Shown here in pieces: positions 8,738 through 17,825 of a stretch of 64,000 nucleotides of DNA (position 1 is the first letter of the stretch; every line of letters starts with the position of its first letter). The translations under genes and the position numbers were made by a program. Origin of the DNA: DASZBX01 sp035943635 (lineage in GTDB: Bacteria > Actinomycetota > Actinomycetes > Streptomycetales > Catenulisporaceae); assembly GCA_035943635.1 (NCBI GenBank), contig DASZBX010000089.1, positions 62,001 to 126,000 on the forward strand, written 5' to 3'. Below the pieces are notes generated by a model that was not told where the DNA came from, did no database searches, and saw only the letters and a program-made list of their open reading frames with translations.

Positions 8738-10027
8738 GTGACCAAGACCGTTCCGAGCCATTCTCCCGGGGGCCGGACCCCGGCCGCCGCCTCGCCCGCC
8801 ACCGCTCCCGCCTCTGCTTCCGCGGCCGCCGCGCCGGTCCGGCGGCAGTCCGCGGACGCCCAGCGGGCCGGGACGGTACGGCGGCTGGAGAAGGCGACCG
8901 GGTCGCTGGCCAACGCGGCGATCGGGCGGATGGAGCAGAAGTTCGCCTGGTACCGGAACATGCCGCCGGAGAACCGGTCCTGGGTCGGGCTGGTCGCGCA
9001 GGCCGGGATCGCCGCGTTCACCGAGTGGTTCCGGCACCCGGACCAGCGGTCCGCGGTCTCGGCCGACGTGTTCGGCACCGCGCCGCGCGAGCTGACCCGG
9101 GCGGTGTCGCTGCAGCAGACGGTCCAGATGGTGCGCACCACGATAGAGGTGGTCGAGGACCGGATCGAGGAACTGGCCGAGGGCCCGGCGGCCGAGCAGA
9201 TGCTGCGCGAGGGGATGCTGCGCTACTCCCGGGAGATCGCCTTCGCCACCGCGCAGGTCTACGCGCAGGCGGCCGAGCTGCGCGGGGCCTGGGACGCCCG
9301 GCTCGAAGCCCTGATCGTGGACGCCCTGCTGCGCGGCGAGGCGGACGACGTGGTGCTCTCCCGGGCCGCCGCCCTGGGCTGGGCCGCGTACAACGACATC
9401 GTGGTCATGGTCGGCACCGCCCCCGGCGACTCCGCACAGCCGGAGGCCGTGGTGGACGCGGTGCACCGGGCCGGGCGCCAGCAGAAGCTGGCCGTGCTGG
9501 CCGGGGTGCAGGGCGAGCGCCTGGTGGTGATCGTCGGCGGGGTGGCCGGGGACCCGCTGGCCGCGCTGCGCCCGCTGGCCGGGCAGTTCGCCCCCGGGCC
9601 GGTGGTGATCGGCCCGATGGTCGGGGACCTGACCGGCGCCTCGGACTCGGCCGGCAGCGCGCTCAGCGCCCTGCAGGCGGTCCCGGCCTGGCCCGGGGCC
9701 CCGCGCCCGGTGTTCGCCGACGACCTGCTGCCCGAACGCGCCCTGGCCGGGGACGACACCGCGCGGGCGGTCCTGGTCGAGGACGTGTACCGTCCGCTGA
9801 ACGAGGCCGGCTCGGCTCTGCTGGAGACCGTCTCGGTCTACCTGGAACAGGCCGCGTCGCTGGAGGCGGCCGCCCGAATCTTGTTCGTCCACCCCAACAC
9901 GGTCCGGTACCGGCTGCGCCGGGTGACCGATATCACAGGCCTCGCACCAGCTCAGGCCAGGTCCGCGTTCACCCTGCAGATCGCCCTGGCCCTGGGCCGA
10001 CTGGCCGAGGCGGCCAAGCCTTTGTAG
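8738..10027 (+). CDS. PucR-type transcriptional regulator of the fatty acid cluster (FasR-like)
   Basis: A 429-residue regulator whose C-terminal ~60 residues form the PucR helix-turn-helix: LETVSVYLEQAASLEAAARI followed by HPNTVRYRLRRV. The middle is the GGDEF-like region typical of CdaR/PucR proteins. It lies directly upstream of fabD on the same strand. In Streptomyces a regulator of this family in the same place (FasR) activates the fab genes, so the same role is inferred here. The GTG start at 8738 is followed by a ~45-residue Ala/Ser/Pro-rich lead before RQSADAQRAGTVRRLEKATG. An inverted repeat overlaps its stop codon. Confidence 0.85.
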   Translation: MTKTVPSHSPGGRTPAAASPATAPASASAAAAPVRRQSADAQRAGTVRRLEKATGSLANAAIGRMEQKFAWYRNMPPENRSWVGLVAQAGIAAFTEWFRHPDQRSAVSADVFGTAPRELTRAVSLQQTVQMVRTTIEVVEDRIEELAEGPAAEQMLREGMLRYSREIAFATAQVYAQAAELRGAWDARLEALIVDALLRGEADDVVLSRAAALGWAAYNDIVVMVGTAPGDSAQPEAVVDAVHRAGRQQKLAVLAGVQGERLVVIVGGVAGDPLAALRPLAGQFAPGPVVIGPMVGDLTGASDSAGSALSALQAVPAWPGAPRPVFADDLLPERALAGDDTARAVLVEDVYRPLNEAGSALLETVSVYLEQAASLEAAARILFVHPNTVRYRLRRVTDITGLAPAQARSAFTLQIALALGRLAEAAKPL

Positions 10028-10038
10028 GGTTCCTACAA
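10022..10038. promoter_or_regulatory. Inverted repeat between the PucR regulator gene and fabD
   Basis: TTGTAGG (10022-10028) and CCTACAA (10032-10038) form a perfect 7-bp inverted repeat with a 3-base centre. It overlaps the regulator's stop codon and lies 70 bases before the fabD start. It could be an operator for the adjacent regulator or a weak hairpin; the sequence alone cannot decide. Confidence 0.4.
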
Positions 10039-10107
10039 CGCAGCACCCATGATCTTCGTCGCCCGCGTCAGAACCTCCCGCGCCCGGTTCAGGGCAAGGT
10101 GGGTAGC

Positions 10108-11298
10108 GTGCTCGTACTAGTCGCTCCCGGCCAGGGTGCCCAGACCCCTGGTTTCCTCACGCCCTGGTTGGCCGTCCCCGGCGTCGCCGACCGGCTCACC
10201 TGGTGGTCCGCGGTCGCGGACCTGGACCTGATCCACTACGGCACCGAGGCCGACGCGGACACCATCCGGGACACCTCGATCGCCCAGCCGCTGCTGGTCG
10301 CGGCCGGTCTGGCCGCCGCGATCAGCCTGTTCCCGCACCCGGCCGAGGGCTTCGGCCTGGTCGGGGCGACGGCCGGGCACTCGGTCGGCGAGCTGACCGC
10401 CGCCGCGGGCACCGGCGCGATCACCGCCGAGTCCGCGATGGCCCTGGTCCGCGAGCGCGGCCGGGCGATGGCCGCCGCGGCCGCCACCGTGCGCACCTCG
10501 ATGACCGCGGTGCTCGGCGGGGACCTTGACGAGGTGCTGGCCAAGCTGGACGAGCACGGCCTGACCCCGGCCAACAGCAACGGAGCCGGCCAGATCGTCG
10601 CGGCCGGCACGGTCGAGCAGCTGGCCGCGCTCAAGGCGGACCCGCCGGCCGGGGCCCGGCTGCGCGAGCTGTCGGTGGCCGGCGCGTTCCACACCCACCA
10701 CATGGCCCCCGCGGTCGAACGGATGCACCAGCTGGCCAAGGGCGTGTCCGTGCGCGACCCCCGGGTGCGCTACCTGTCGAACCGGGACGGCCAGGTCGTG
10801 CACTCCGGCCCCGAGCTGCTCAGCCGGATCGTGGACCAGATCGCCAACCCGGTCCGCTGGGACCTGTGCATGGAGAGCATGCGCGAACTCGGCGTCACCG
10901 GCATCCTCGAAGTCCCCCCGGCCGGCACCCTGACCGGGCTGGCCAAGCGGGCCCTGCCCGGAGTGGAGACCTTCGCCCTGAAGACCCCGGACGACCTCGA
11001 CGCGGCGCGCGCCTTCGTGGACAAGCACGGCGAGACCGACCACCACTCGATGAACGAGTCGCCGACCTGGCGGATGCTGGTCGCCCCGTTCGGCGGCACG
11101 GTCAAGCGCGGCGGCGCGCACGTCGGCGCCCAGCTGGCCGTCGGCGAGGTCGTCGGCGCGGTCTCCTCCCGCCGCCAGGAGCAGGAGCTGACCGCCGACC
11201 ACGGCGGCACCCTGCTGGAATGGCTGGTCGAGGACGGGGACCCGGTCTCCCCCGGCCAGCCCATCCTGCGCCTGCACCCGACGGCGCAGGCCCACTGA
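10108..11298 (+). CDS. fabD: Malonyl-CoA:ACP transacylase with extra C-terminal biotinyl/lipoyl-like domain
   Basis: FabD loads malonyl groups from CoA onto ACP for fatty acid synthesis. The catalytic fold covers residues 1-~315: GQGAQ (8-12), GHSVGE with nucleophile S92, R117, and AFH with H195. Normal actinobacterial FabD ends near 315 residues at a KTPDDLDAARAF-like segment; here the same frame continues to 396 residues. The extension (SPTWRMLVAPFGGTV ... DGDPVSPGQPILRLHP) matches the biotinyl/lipoyl fold pattern, with the two halves ending in GGTV and GGTL. The position of the modified lysine reads SSRRQEQEL, so no acceptor lysine is present. GTG 10108 is the family start. The stop overlaps fabH (TGATG), which indicates coupling. 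Confidence 0.95.
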   Translation: MLVLVAPGQGAQTPGFLTPWLAVPGVADRLTWWSAVADLDLIHYGTEADADTIRDTSIAQPLLVAAGLAAAISLFPHPAEGFGLVGATAGHSVGELTAAAGTGAITAESAMALVRERGRAMAAAAATVRTSMTAVLGGDLDEVLAKLDEHGLTPANSNGAGQIVAAGTVEQLAALKADPPAGARLRELSVAGAFHTHHMAPAVERMHQLAKGVSVRDPRVRYLSNRDGQVVHSGPELLSRIVDQIANPVRWDLCMESMRELGVTGILEVPPAGTLTGLAKRALPGVETFALKTPDDLDAARAFVDKHGETDHHSMNESPTWRMLVAPFGGTVKRGGAHVGAQLAVGEVVGAVSSRRQEQELTADHGGTLLEWLVEDGDPVSPGQPILRLHPTAQAH

Positions 11299-12302
11299 TG
11301 CCCGTTCAGATCCAGTCGCCGCTCGGCGCGGCGCACGCCCGGATCATGGGCGTCGGCGGCTACCGGCCGTCCCGGGTGATCACCAACGACGAGATCTGCA
11401 AGGTGATCGACTCCACCGACGAGTGGATCCGGACCCGCACCGGCATCCAGGAGCGGCGCTGGGCCGCGGCGGACGAGTCGATCGAGGTGATGGCGATAGG
11501 CGCGGCCCAGAAAGCCCTGGCCGCGGCCGGGATCGGGGCCGACCTGATCGGCTGCGTCCTGATCGCCACCGTCACCCACCTGTCCCAGACCCCCTCGCTG
11601 GCCGCGGACGTGGCCAACCAGCTCGGCGCGCACAAGGCCGCCGCCTTCGACATCTCGGCCGCCTGCGCCGGATTCTGCCACGGCCTGGCCCTGGCCCAGG
11701 ACATGGTCCGCGGCGGCTCGGCCGAGTACGTGCTGGTCATCGGGGTCGAACGGCTGTCGGACCTGACCGACACGACCGACCGGTCCACCGCCTTCATCTT
11801 CGGCGACGGCGCCGGGGCGGTCGTGGTCGGACCGTCCGAGCAGGCCGGCATCGGCCCGGTGGTCTGGGGTGCGGACGGCTCCCAGCTGGACGCGATCGGC
11901 CAGACCTTCGCCTGGGGCGACCTGCGGGACAAGCCGGAGCTGGGTTTCCCGGCGCTGCGGATGTCCGGCCAGCAGGTGTTCCGCTGGGCCTCCTACCAGA
12001 TGGTCCCGGTGGCCAAGCTGGCCCTGGAGAAGGCCGGGATCACCGCGGAGGACCTGGACGCGTTCATCCCGCACCAGGCCAACATGCGGATCACCGACGC
12101 CATGATCAAGGCCCTGAAACTGCCCGAGCACGTCCCGGTGGCCCGGGACATCGCCAAGACCGGCAACACCTCCGCGGCCTCGGTGCCGCTGGCGATGGAG
12201 CGGATGCTCGCCGAGGGCGAGGCGCCGCACGGCGGCGTGGCCCTGCTGATCGGCTTCGGCGCCGGTCTCGTGTACGCCGCGCAAGTCGTTACGCTTCCCT
12301 AG
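11298..12302 (+). CDS. fabH: Beta-ketoacyl-ACP synthase III
   Basis: This 334-residue enzyme condenses an acyl-CoA primer with malonyl-ACP, starting fatty acid synthesis; in actinobacteria it often takes branched primers. The catalytic triad is intact: C123 in SAACAGFCHG, H259 in IPHQANMRI and N290 in KTGNTSAAS. GFGAGLVYAAQ near the end is also typical. ATG 11298 overlaps the fabD stop by one base. Length is normal for the family. A perfect 26-base palindrome follows the gene, before acpP. Confidence 0.97.
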   Translation: MPVQIQSPLGAAHARIMGVGGYRPSRVITNDEICKVIDSTDEWIRTRTGIQERRWAAADESIEVMAIGAAQKALAAAGIGADLIGCVLIATVTHLSQTPSLAADVANQLGAHKAAAFDISAACAGFCHGLALAQDMVRGGSAEYVLVIGVERLSDLTDTTDRSTAFIFGDGAGAVVVGPSEQAGIGPVVWGADGSQLDAIGQTFAWGDLRDKPELGFPALRMSGQQVFRWASYQMVPVAKLALEKAGITAEDLDAFIPHQANMRITDAMIKALKLPEHVPVARDIAKTGNTSAASVPLAMERMLAEGEAPHGGVALLIGFGAGLVYAAQVVTLP

Positions 12303-12309
12303 ATATCCT

Positions 12310-12335
12310 CACCCCGGTCGACGTCGACCGGGGTG
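12310..12335. other. Perfect 26-base palindrome between fabH and acpP
   Basis: CACCCCGGTCGAC (12310-12322) is followed directly by its exact reverse complement GTCGACCGGGGTG (12323-12335). As RNA it can form at least a 9-bp stem with an 8-base loop. There is no T tract. It may attenuate, process or stabilise the transcript at the fabH/acpP border, where ACP needs higher output; this role is inferred. Confidence 0.6.
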
Positions 12336-12372
12336 ACACCCCCACCCCCAACACAGGTTAGGAGCGCCAGAC

Positions 12373-12624
12373 ATGGCCGCCACTCAGGAAGAGATCCTCG
12401 CCGGACTCGCCGAGATCGTGAACGAGGTCGCCGGAATCCCGGCCGAGGACGTCCAACTGGACAAGTCCTTCACCGACGATCTGGACGTCGACTCGCTCAC
12501 CATGGTCGAGGTCGTCGTGGCCGCGGAGGAGAAGTTCGACGTCAAGATCCCGGACGAAGAGGTCAAGAACCTGTCCACCGTCGGCGACGCGGTGAGCTTC
12601 ATCACCGCCCACGCCAAGGCCTGA
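12373..12624 (+). CDS. acpP: Acyl carrier protein
   Basis: An 83-residue acidic carrier that holds growing acyl chains on a phosphopantetheine arm. The arm attaches to S41 in DVDSLTMVE, a perfect ACP motif. KIPDEEVKNLSTVGDAVSFI is the usual helix III-IV region. TTAGGAG ends about 9 bases upstream of ATG 12373. It sits between fabH and fabF, the normal order of the actinobacterial FAS II cluster, and is flanked by hairpins on both sides, which suggests its own transcript level. Confidence 0.97.
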   Translation: MAATQEEILAGLAEIVNEVAGIPAEDVQLDKSFTDDLDVDSLTMVEVVVAAEEKFDVKIPDEEVKNLSTVGDAVSFITAHAKA

Positions 12625-12635
12625 TCCGGGTCCGC

Positions 12636-12677
12636 GGCGGCGGGCCGGGGAGCCGAGCGCTCCCCGCCCCGCCGCCC
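12636..12677 (+). terminator. GC-rich hairpin after acpP
   Basis: GGCGGCGGGCCGGGGAGC (12636-12653) pairs with GCTCCCCGCCCCGCCGCC (12659-12676) except for one mismatch, with a short loop. It lies 11 bases after the acpP stop. With no T tract, it may act as a partial terminator or as a 3' stabiliser of the acpP mRNA. Confidence 0.65.
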
Positions 12678-12768
12678 ACAGCCTTCTGCGCAGTGGGCGC
12701 ACCGACTATTGCGCCCGACCATCCCCCGACGGCGAGACCAGACCAGACAGAGAAAAGGAACAACCGAC

Positions 12769-14046
<1,278 letters not shown>

Positions 14047-14077
14047 GGCGGGCTTAGCGTTCTGCCGCACTCCGAAG

Positions 14078-14117
14078 ATCTGTCCCGGGTGGTCCACGAC
14101 TGACCCCCGGGACAGAT
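14078..14117. terminator. Perfect 12-bp inverted repeat between fabF and accD
   Basis: ATCTGTCCCGGG (14078-14089) and CCCGGGACAGAT (14106-14117) are exact reverse complements with a 16-base spacer, starting 31 bases after the fabF stop. It is most likely a terminator or processing hairpin. The perfect symmetry would also suit a repressor site in front of accD. Confidence 0.6.
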
Positions 14118-14188
14118 GCGTCTTCACCTCCGGGCCGTTTTCCAGTCCGCCTTCATCCCGCCCCGCTCCCGGCAAGGAAAACGCGCCC

Positions 14189-15604
14189 ATGACCGTTCTC
14201 ACCGTCCCGCCCGCCAGGCCCGCCCGCGAGCAGGACCCGCGCAACCCGGTCACCCGGCTGGCCCGGTACTTCGACGAGGGCACGCTCGAGCTGCTGACCC
14301 CGTTCGACGACTCCGGCTTCGCGGCCGCCCGCGGCCTGGTCCACGGCGCCCCGGCGGCCGCCTTCGCCTCGGATCCGACCGTGCAGGGCGGGGCGATGGG
14401 CCTGGCCGGCTGCAAGGCCATCCTGGTCGCCTACGAGCACGCCCTGGCCGCCGGGATCCCGGTGCTCGGCCTCTACCACTCCGGCGGCGCCCGGCTGGCC
14501 GAGGGCGTGCTGTCCCTGCACGCGGTCGGCGAGGTGTTCGCCGTGATGACCCGCTCCTCGGGCAAGATCCCGCAGCTGTCGCTGGTGCTCGGCCCGGCGG
14601 CCGGCGGCGCGGCGTACGGCCCGGCGCTGACCGACGTGGTGATCCTCGGCCCGGCCGGCCGGATCTTCGTCACCGGCCCCGAGGTGGTCCGCTCGGTCAC
14701 CGGCGAGGCGGTGGACATGGACCGGCTCGGCGGCCCGGAACCGCACGGCCGCCGCTCCGGCGTGGTGCACGTGGTGGCCGAGACGGACGAGGACGCCTTC
14801 GCCCGGGCCCGCGACCTGACCGCGCTGCTCGGCGACCAGGGCGCGATGGAGCCGGACCGGATCGAGGAGCGCGACCTGGCCGGGCTGCTGCCCGAGTCGG
14901 TCAAGCGTGCCTACGACGTGCACCCGCTGGTGGACGGCGTGCTGGACGGACCCGGGGTGGAACTGCACCCGCGCTGGGCGCCGAACATCGTCACCGTCCT
15001 GGGCCGGCTCGGCGGCCGCACGGTCGGCGTGATCGCCAACAACCCGCTGCGGCTCGGCGGCTGCCTGGACTCCGCCTCCGCGGAGAAGGCGGCCCGGTTC
15101 GTCCGGATGTGCGACGCGTTCGGGGTGCCGCTGGTCGTCCTGGTGGACGTGCCCGGCTACCTGCCCGGCGTCGGCCAGGAGTGGGACGGGGTGGTGCGCC
15201 GCGGCGCCAAACTGCTGCACGCCTTCGCCGAGGCGGTGGTGCCGCGGGTCACGTTGGTCACCCGGAAGGCGTACGGCGGCGCGTACATCGCGATGAACTC
15301 CCGCTCGCTCGGCGCCACCCGGGTCTTCGCCTGGCCGACCGCGCAGGTGGCCGTGATGGGCTCGGTGGCCGCGGTCCGGATCCTGCACCGGCGCAAACTC
15401 GCCGAGGTGCCCGAGGACCTGCGCCCGCAGGTGGAGTTGGAGCTGGCGGCCGAACACGAGATCGTGGCCGGCGGGCTGGACCGGGCGATGGAGATCGGCG
15501 TGGTGGATGAAGTCGTGCAGCCGGCTGCTACTCGCCGGGCTTTGGCGGCGGCGATCGCCTCGGCGCCGCAGGTGCGGGGTCTGCATGGGAACATCCCGCT
15601 GTAG
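14189..15604 (+). CDS. accD: Acyl-CoA carboxylase beta subunit (carboxyltransferase, AccD6-like)
   Basis: This 471-residue carboxyltransferase subunit transfers CO2 from carboxybiotin to acetyl- or propionyl-CoA, providing malonyl-CoA for the adjacent fab enzymes. Both crotonase-like halves are visible: GLYHSGGARLAEGV and LGPAAGGAAYGPALTD in the first, and DVPGYLPGVGQEW, GGAYIAMNS and FAWPTAQVAVMG in the second. GGAR and GGAYIAMNS are the oxyanion-hole regions. No zinc finger is present, as is usual for actinobacterial AccD. It follows fabF, as accD6 follows kasB in mycobacteria. The biotin-carrying alpha subunit is not in the window. Confidence 0.94.
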   Translation: MTVLTVPPARPAREQDPRNPVTRLARYFDEGTLELLTPFDDSGFAAARGLVHGAPAAAFASDPTVQGGAMGLAGCKAILVAYEHALAAGIPVLGLYHSGGARLAEGVLSLHAVGEVFAVMTRSSGKIPQLSLVLGPAAGGAAYGPALTDVVILGPAGRIFVTGPEVVRSVTGEAVDMDRLGGPEPHGRRSGVVHVVAETDEDAFARARDLTALLGDQGAMEPDRIEERDLAGLLPESVKRAYDVHPLVDGVLDGPGVELHPRWAPNIVTVLGRLGGRTVGVIANNPLRLGGCLDSASAEKAARFVRMCDAFGVPLVVLVDVPGYLPGVGQEWDGVVRRGAKLLHAFAEAVVPRVTLVTRKAYGGAYIAMNSRSLGATRVFAWPTAQVAVMGSVAAVRILHRRKLAEVPEDLRPQVELELAAEHEIVAGGLDRAMEIGVVDEVVQPAATRRALAAAIASAPQVRGLHGNIPL

Positions 15605-15698
15605 TGTGCTGATGAGGCTGGGTGGGTCAGCAGTGACGTCGAAGGATCGCAGCACTCCCAGTTGGCTGTGTCCCCTTGATCTGTGACAACCTGTCGAT

Positions 15699-16079
15699 AT
15701 GACGGATCGCCTGCCAGCTTCGGACCGTGCGCCGAATGACCTCGTGCCGTCGATACTGCGGTCCTCGGTCGAGCTCGTGGGCTGGGTCGCCGTGCCGTGG
15801 GCGTTGGCCGGGTATTCGCCGCTGGTGGCGATCGTGGTGACGGTCTTGTTGGTGGTCGGAGCGTCGCTGGCGGGGACGGTAGGCGATCGGGGCACTGCGG
15901 TGGCGCCGGTCGTCGCGGTGCCGGGGGTGGTCACGGTCGGGCTGACGGCGTTGCAGTTCGCCGTGGCCCTCGTTGCGGCCTGGTGGCTGTCGGCATGGCT
16001 CGGGGCGCTCGTGCTGCTGCTCGTGGCGGCCGGGGTGGTCGCGGAGTTGCCGCGATGGCGTTGGCTGCGGCGGCACTAG
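15699..16079 (+). CDS. Small hypothetical membrane protein
   Basis: A 126-residue protein with four likely transmembrane helices: about residues 25-42 (VGWVAVPWALAGY), 44-60 (LVAIVVTVLLVVGASL), 68-95 (VAPVVAVPGVVTVGLTAL) and 97-115 (WLGALVLLLVAAGVV). It ends in a basic tail (RWRWLRRH). No enzyme motif is visible and no family is recognised. Codon bias is strong, and a bidirectional terminator follows, so it is likely a real gene. Confidence 0.6.
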   Translation: MTDRLPASDRAPNDLVPSILRSSVELVGWVAVPWALAGYSPLVAIVVTVLLVVGASLAGTVGDRGTAVAPVVAVPGVVTVGLTALQFAVALVAAWWLSAWLGALVLLLVAAGVVAELPRWRWLRRH

Positions 16080-16158
16080 CTATGGCAGCAGGAACCAGCA
16101 CCAGCAAACAGCACTGACCGGGCGTCAGGAGCGGTGGCGTCGAGAGGGAGGAAAGAAC

Positions 16159-16195
16159 TGAGGGCCGGTCGGGTATTTCACTCGACCGGCCCTCA
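16159..16195. terminator. Bidirectional terminator between convergent genes
   Basis: A perfect 13-bp stem, TGAGGGCCGGTCG (16159-16171) with CGACCGGCCCTCA (16183-16195), encloses an 11-base AT-richer loop. It lies between the convergent membrane-protein and L,D-transpeptidase genes and can serve both. Confidence 0.85.
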
Positions 16196-16246
16196 GCCGT
16201 TGGTGGTACGTCAGATCCGGCATAGCTGCGCAAATCTGATCCCGGA

Positions 16247-16933
16247 TCAGCGGGCGACCTGGACCTCGTCGCCGACATGCAGGAAGTTGTAGAAGTACTC
16301 GGCGTTACTTGCACTCAGATGGACGCAGCCGTGCGAGCGAACCGTGACCGGGTCCTCGTGGAAGGCGTCGCCCCGGTAGAAGTACACGGCCCACGGCATC
16401 CAGGACTTGTAAGGGACCGACCACGAGTCGCGGACCTTGGAGGTCACGTGGAAGATCCCGGACGGCGTGGGCAGCGACGAACGGCCGGTCGCGACCTTGA
16501 CCGGGCCGAACACGACCCTGCCGTCGTGCAGCAGCCAGGCCTCCTGCTTGGACAGCGAGACGCAGGCCACGGCCTTGGCCACGCAGGGCACGCCCTCGGC
16601 GGCCAGGCTGGTGCCGTTGCTCCCGGAGCCGCTCGACGGCGGGACCGCGGCCTTCGTGGCCGGCGTGGTGGGTGCGGTGGTCGGCGCCGCGGTGGTGGGG
16701 GCGACGGTCGGGGCGGCCGTCGTCGCGGGGACGGTCGGGACGGCCGGGGTGGCCGTGATGACCGCGGCGGCCGTGGTGGCCGGGGGAGCAGTGGTCTCGG
16801 TCGCCGCCGCCGCGACCGGCTTGGCGTTCACCGGGCCGGCTGCCGCGCACCCGCCGGCGGTGCCCAGGACGAGCGCCACGGCCAGGGCTATGGAGGAGTT
16901 TCGCAGGGTGCTGTGCATTCGGTTGTTCCCCAT
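16247..16933 (-). CDS. L,D-transpeptidase lipoprotein (YkuD domain)
   Basis: This 228-residue exported enzyme forms 3-3 cross-links in peptidoglycan or attaches proteins to it. The N terminus is a lipoprotein signal: a hydrophobic ALAVALVLGTAGG followed by a lipobox Cys (AGGC). A long Thr/Ala/Pro linker (residues ~35-110) spans the wall. The YkuD domain follows, with LPTPSGIFHVTSK and the catalytic SHGCVHLS motif near residue 205. The ATG at 16933 has no good ribosome binding site; the internal ATG six codons on (16918) has GGGGAA upstream and may be used instead. It stands alone with a terminator at its 3' end. Confidence 0.92.
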   Translation of the reverse strand: MGNNRMHSTLRNSSIALAVALVLGTAGGCAAAGPVNAKPVAAAATETTAPPATTAAAVITATPAVPTVPATTAAPTVAPTTAAPTTAPTTPATKAAVPPSSGSGSNGTSLAAEGVPCVAKAVACVSLSKQEAWLLHDGRVVFGPVKVATGRSSLPTPSGIFHVTSKVRDSWSVPYKSWMPWAVYFYRGDAFHEDPVTVRSHGCVHLSASNAEYFYNFLHVGDEVQVAR

Positions 16934-17115
16934 TCAAGGTGCATTGCCTTCGACAGGGTCTTTGTACCCCGCTGGACGTCGCCGCACCAGCGGACGGTTG
17001 CCCGCCCGGACGCGTCCGGGGTAACGAATTCGAGACGAATGCGCAGCAGATCGGCATCTGCCGGAAAAGGGGAAGATCCAGGACGTCAAGGGGTTGCCGC
17101 AACGTTCACCCGCTC

Positions 17116-17136
17116 GGCCGCCGGGCCCCGGCGGCC
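17116..17136 (-). terminator. Hairpin after the histidine phosphatase gene
   Basis: GGCCGCCGG (17116-17124) pairs perfectly with CCGGCGGCC (17128-17136) around a 3-base loop. It lies 22 bases beyond the stop of the minus-strand phosphatase gene. There is no T tract. Confidence 0.5.
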
Positions 17137-17158
17137 TCGCGCACGACCACCGGTCCGG

Positions 17159-17788
17159 CTACTGCGGCATCGTGTTCCACTCCGAGAGCACCGGGCGTTC
17201 GTGTTCGAACCCGAGCCGGCTGACGGCCGCGGTGTCGAGTTTGAACAGCGAGCCGTCGGCCGGCGTCAGCGACAGCCAGCGGGCGGCCAGCACCCGCAGA
17301 TAGTGCCCGTGCGCGACCAGGGCCACGTCGCCGTCCAGCCGGTGCGCCGAGAGCGGGTCGACCAGCGGGCGGACCCGGGCGATCACCCGGTCGCAGCGGG
17401 CGCCGACCTCGGCCGCGGTCTCGCCCGGGAAGCCGCCGGGGCCGCCGGGCACCACGCCGTCGGTCCACAGGAACCAGTCCGGGCGCTCCTGCTGGATCTC
17501 GGCCGTGGTCCGGCCCTCGTAGCCGCCGTAGTCCCACTCCCACAGGTCCGGGTCGGTCCCGTCCAGGGCGATCCCGGCCAGTTCGGCGGTGCGCCGGGCC
17601 CGGGCGGCCGGGCTGGACCAGGCCGCCGCGATCCGGCGGCCGTTCTTGCGCAGTTGCAGCAGCAGCGCGCCGGCGTTGCGGGCCTGGATCTCGCCCTCGC
17701 CGGTCAGCGGAATGTCGGTGTGCCCGGTGTGCCGGCCCGAAGCGGACCATTCTGTTTCACCGTGTCGCACTAAGATGATCTCGCCCAT
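17159..17788 (-). CDS. Histidine phosphatase family protein (phosphoglycerate mutase-like)
   Basis: A 209-residue protein of the histidine phosphatase family, which removes or moves phosphate through a phospho-histidine. The catalytic RHGETEW is at residues 8-14. LWEWDYGGYEGRTTAEI is the second family signature, and ALVAHGHYLRVLAARW carries the second catalytic His. The ATG at 17788 places the RHG motif at its normal distance; longer upstream frames are not supported. The substrate cannot be told from sequence. It diverges from a methyltransferase gene with only 37 bases between the two starts. Confidence 0.88.
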   Translation of the reverse strand: MGEIILVRHGETEWSASGRHTGHTDIPLTGEGEIQARNAGALLLQLRKNGRRIAAAWSSPAARARRTAELAGIALDGTDPDLWEWDYGGYEGRTTAEIQQERPDWFLWTDGVVPGGPGGFPGETAAEVGARCDRVIARVRPLVDPLSAHRLDGDVALVAHGHYLRVLAARWLSLTPADGSLFKLDTAAVSRLGFEHERPVLSEWNTMPQ

Positions 17789-17825
17789 GGTAACTACCGT
17801 AAGGGAACCTGCCACAATAGTCTCC

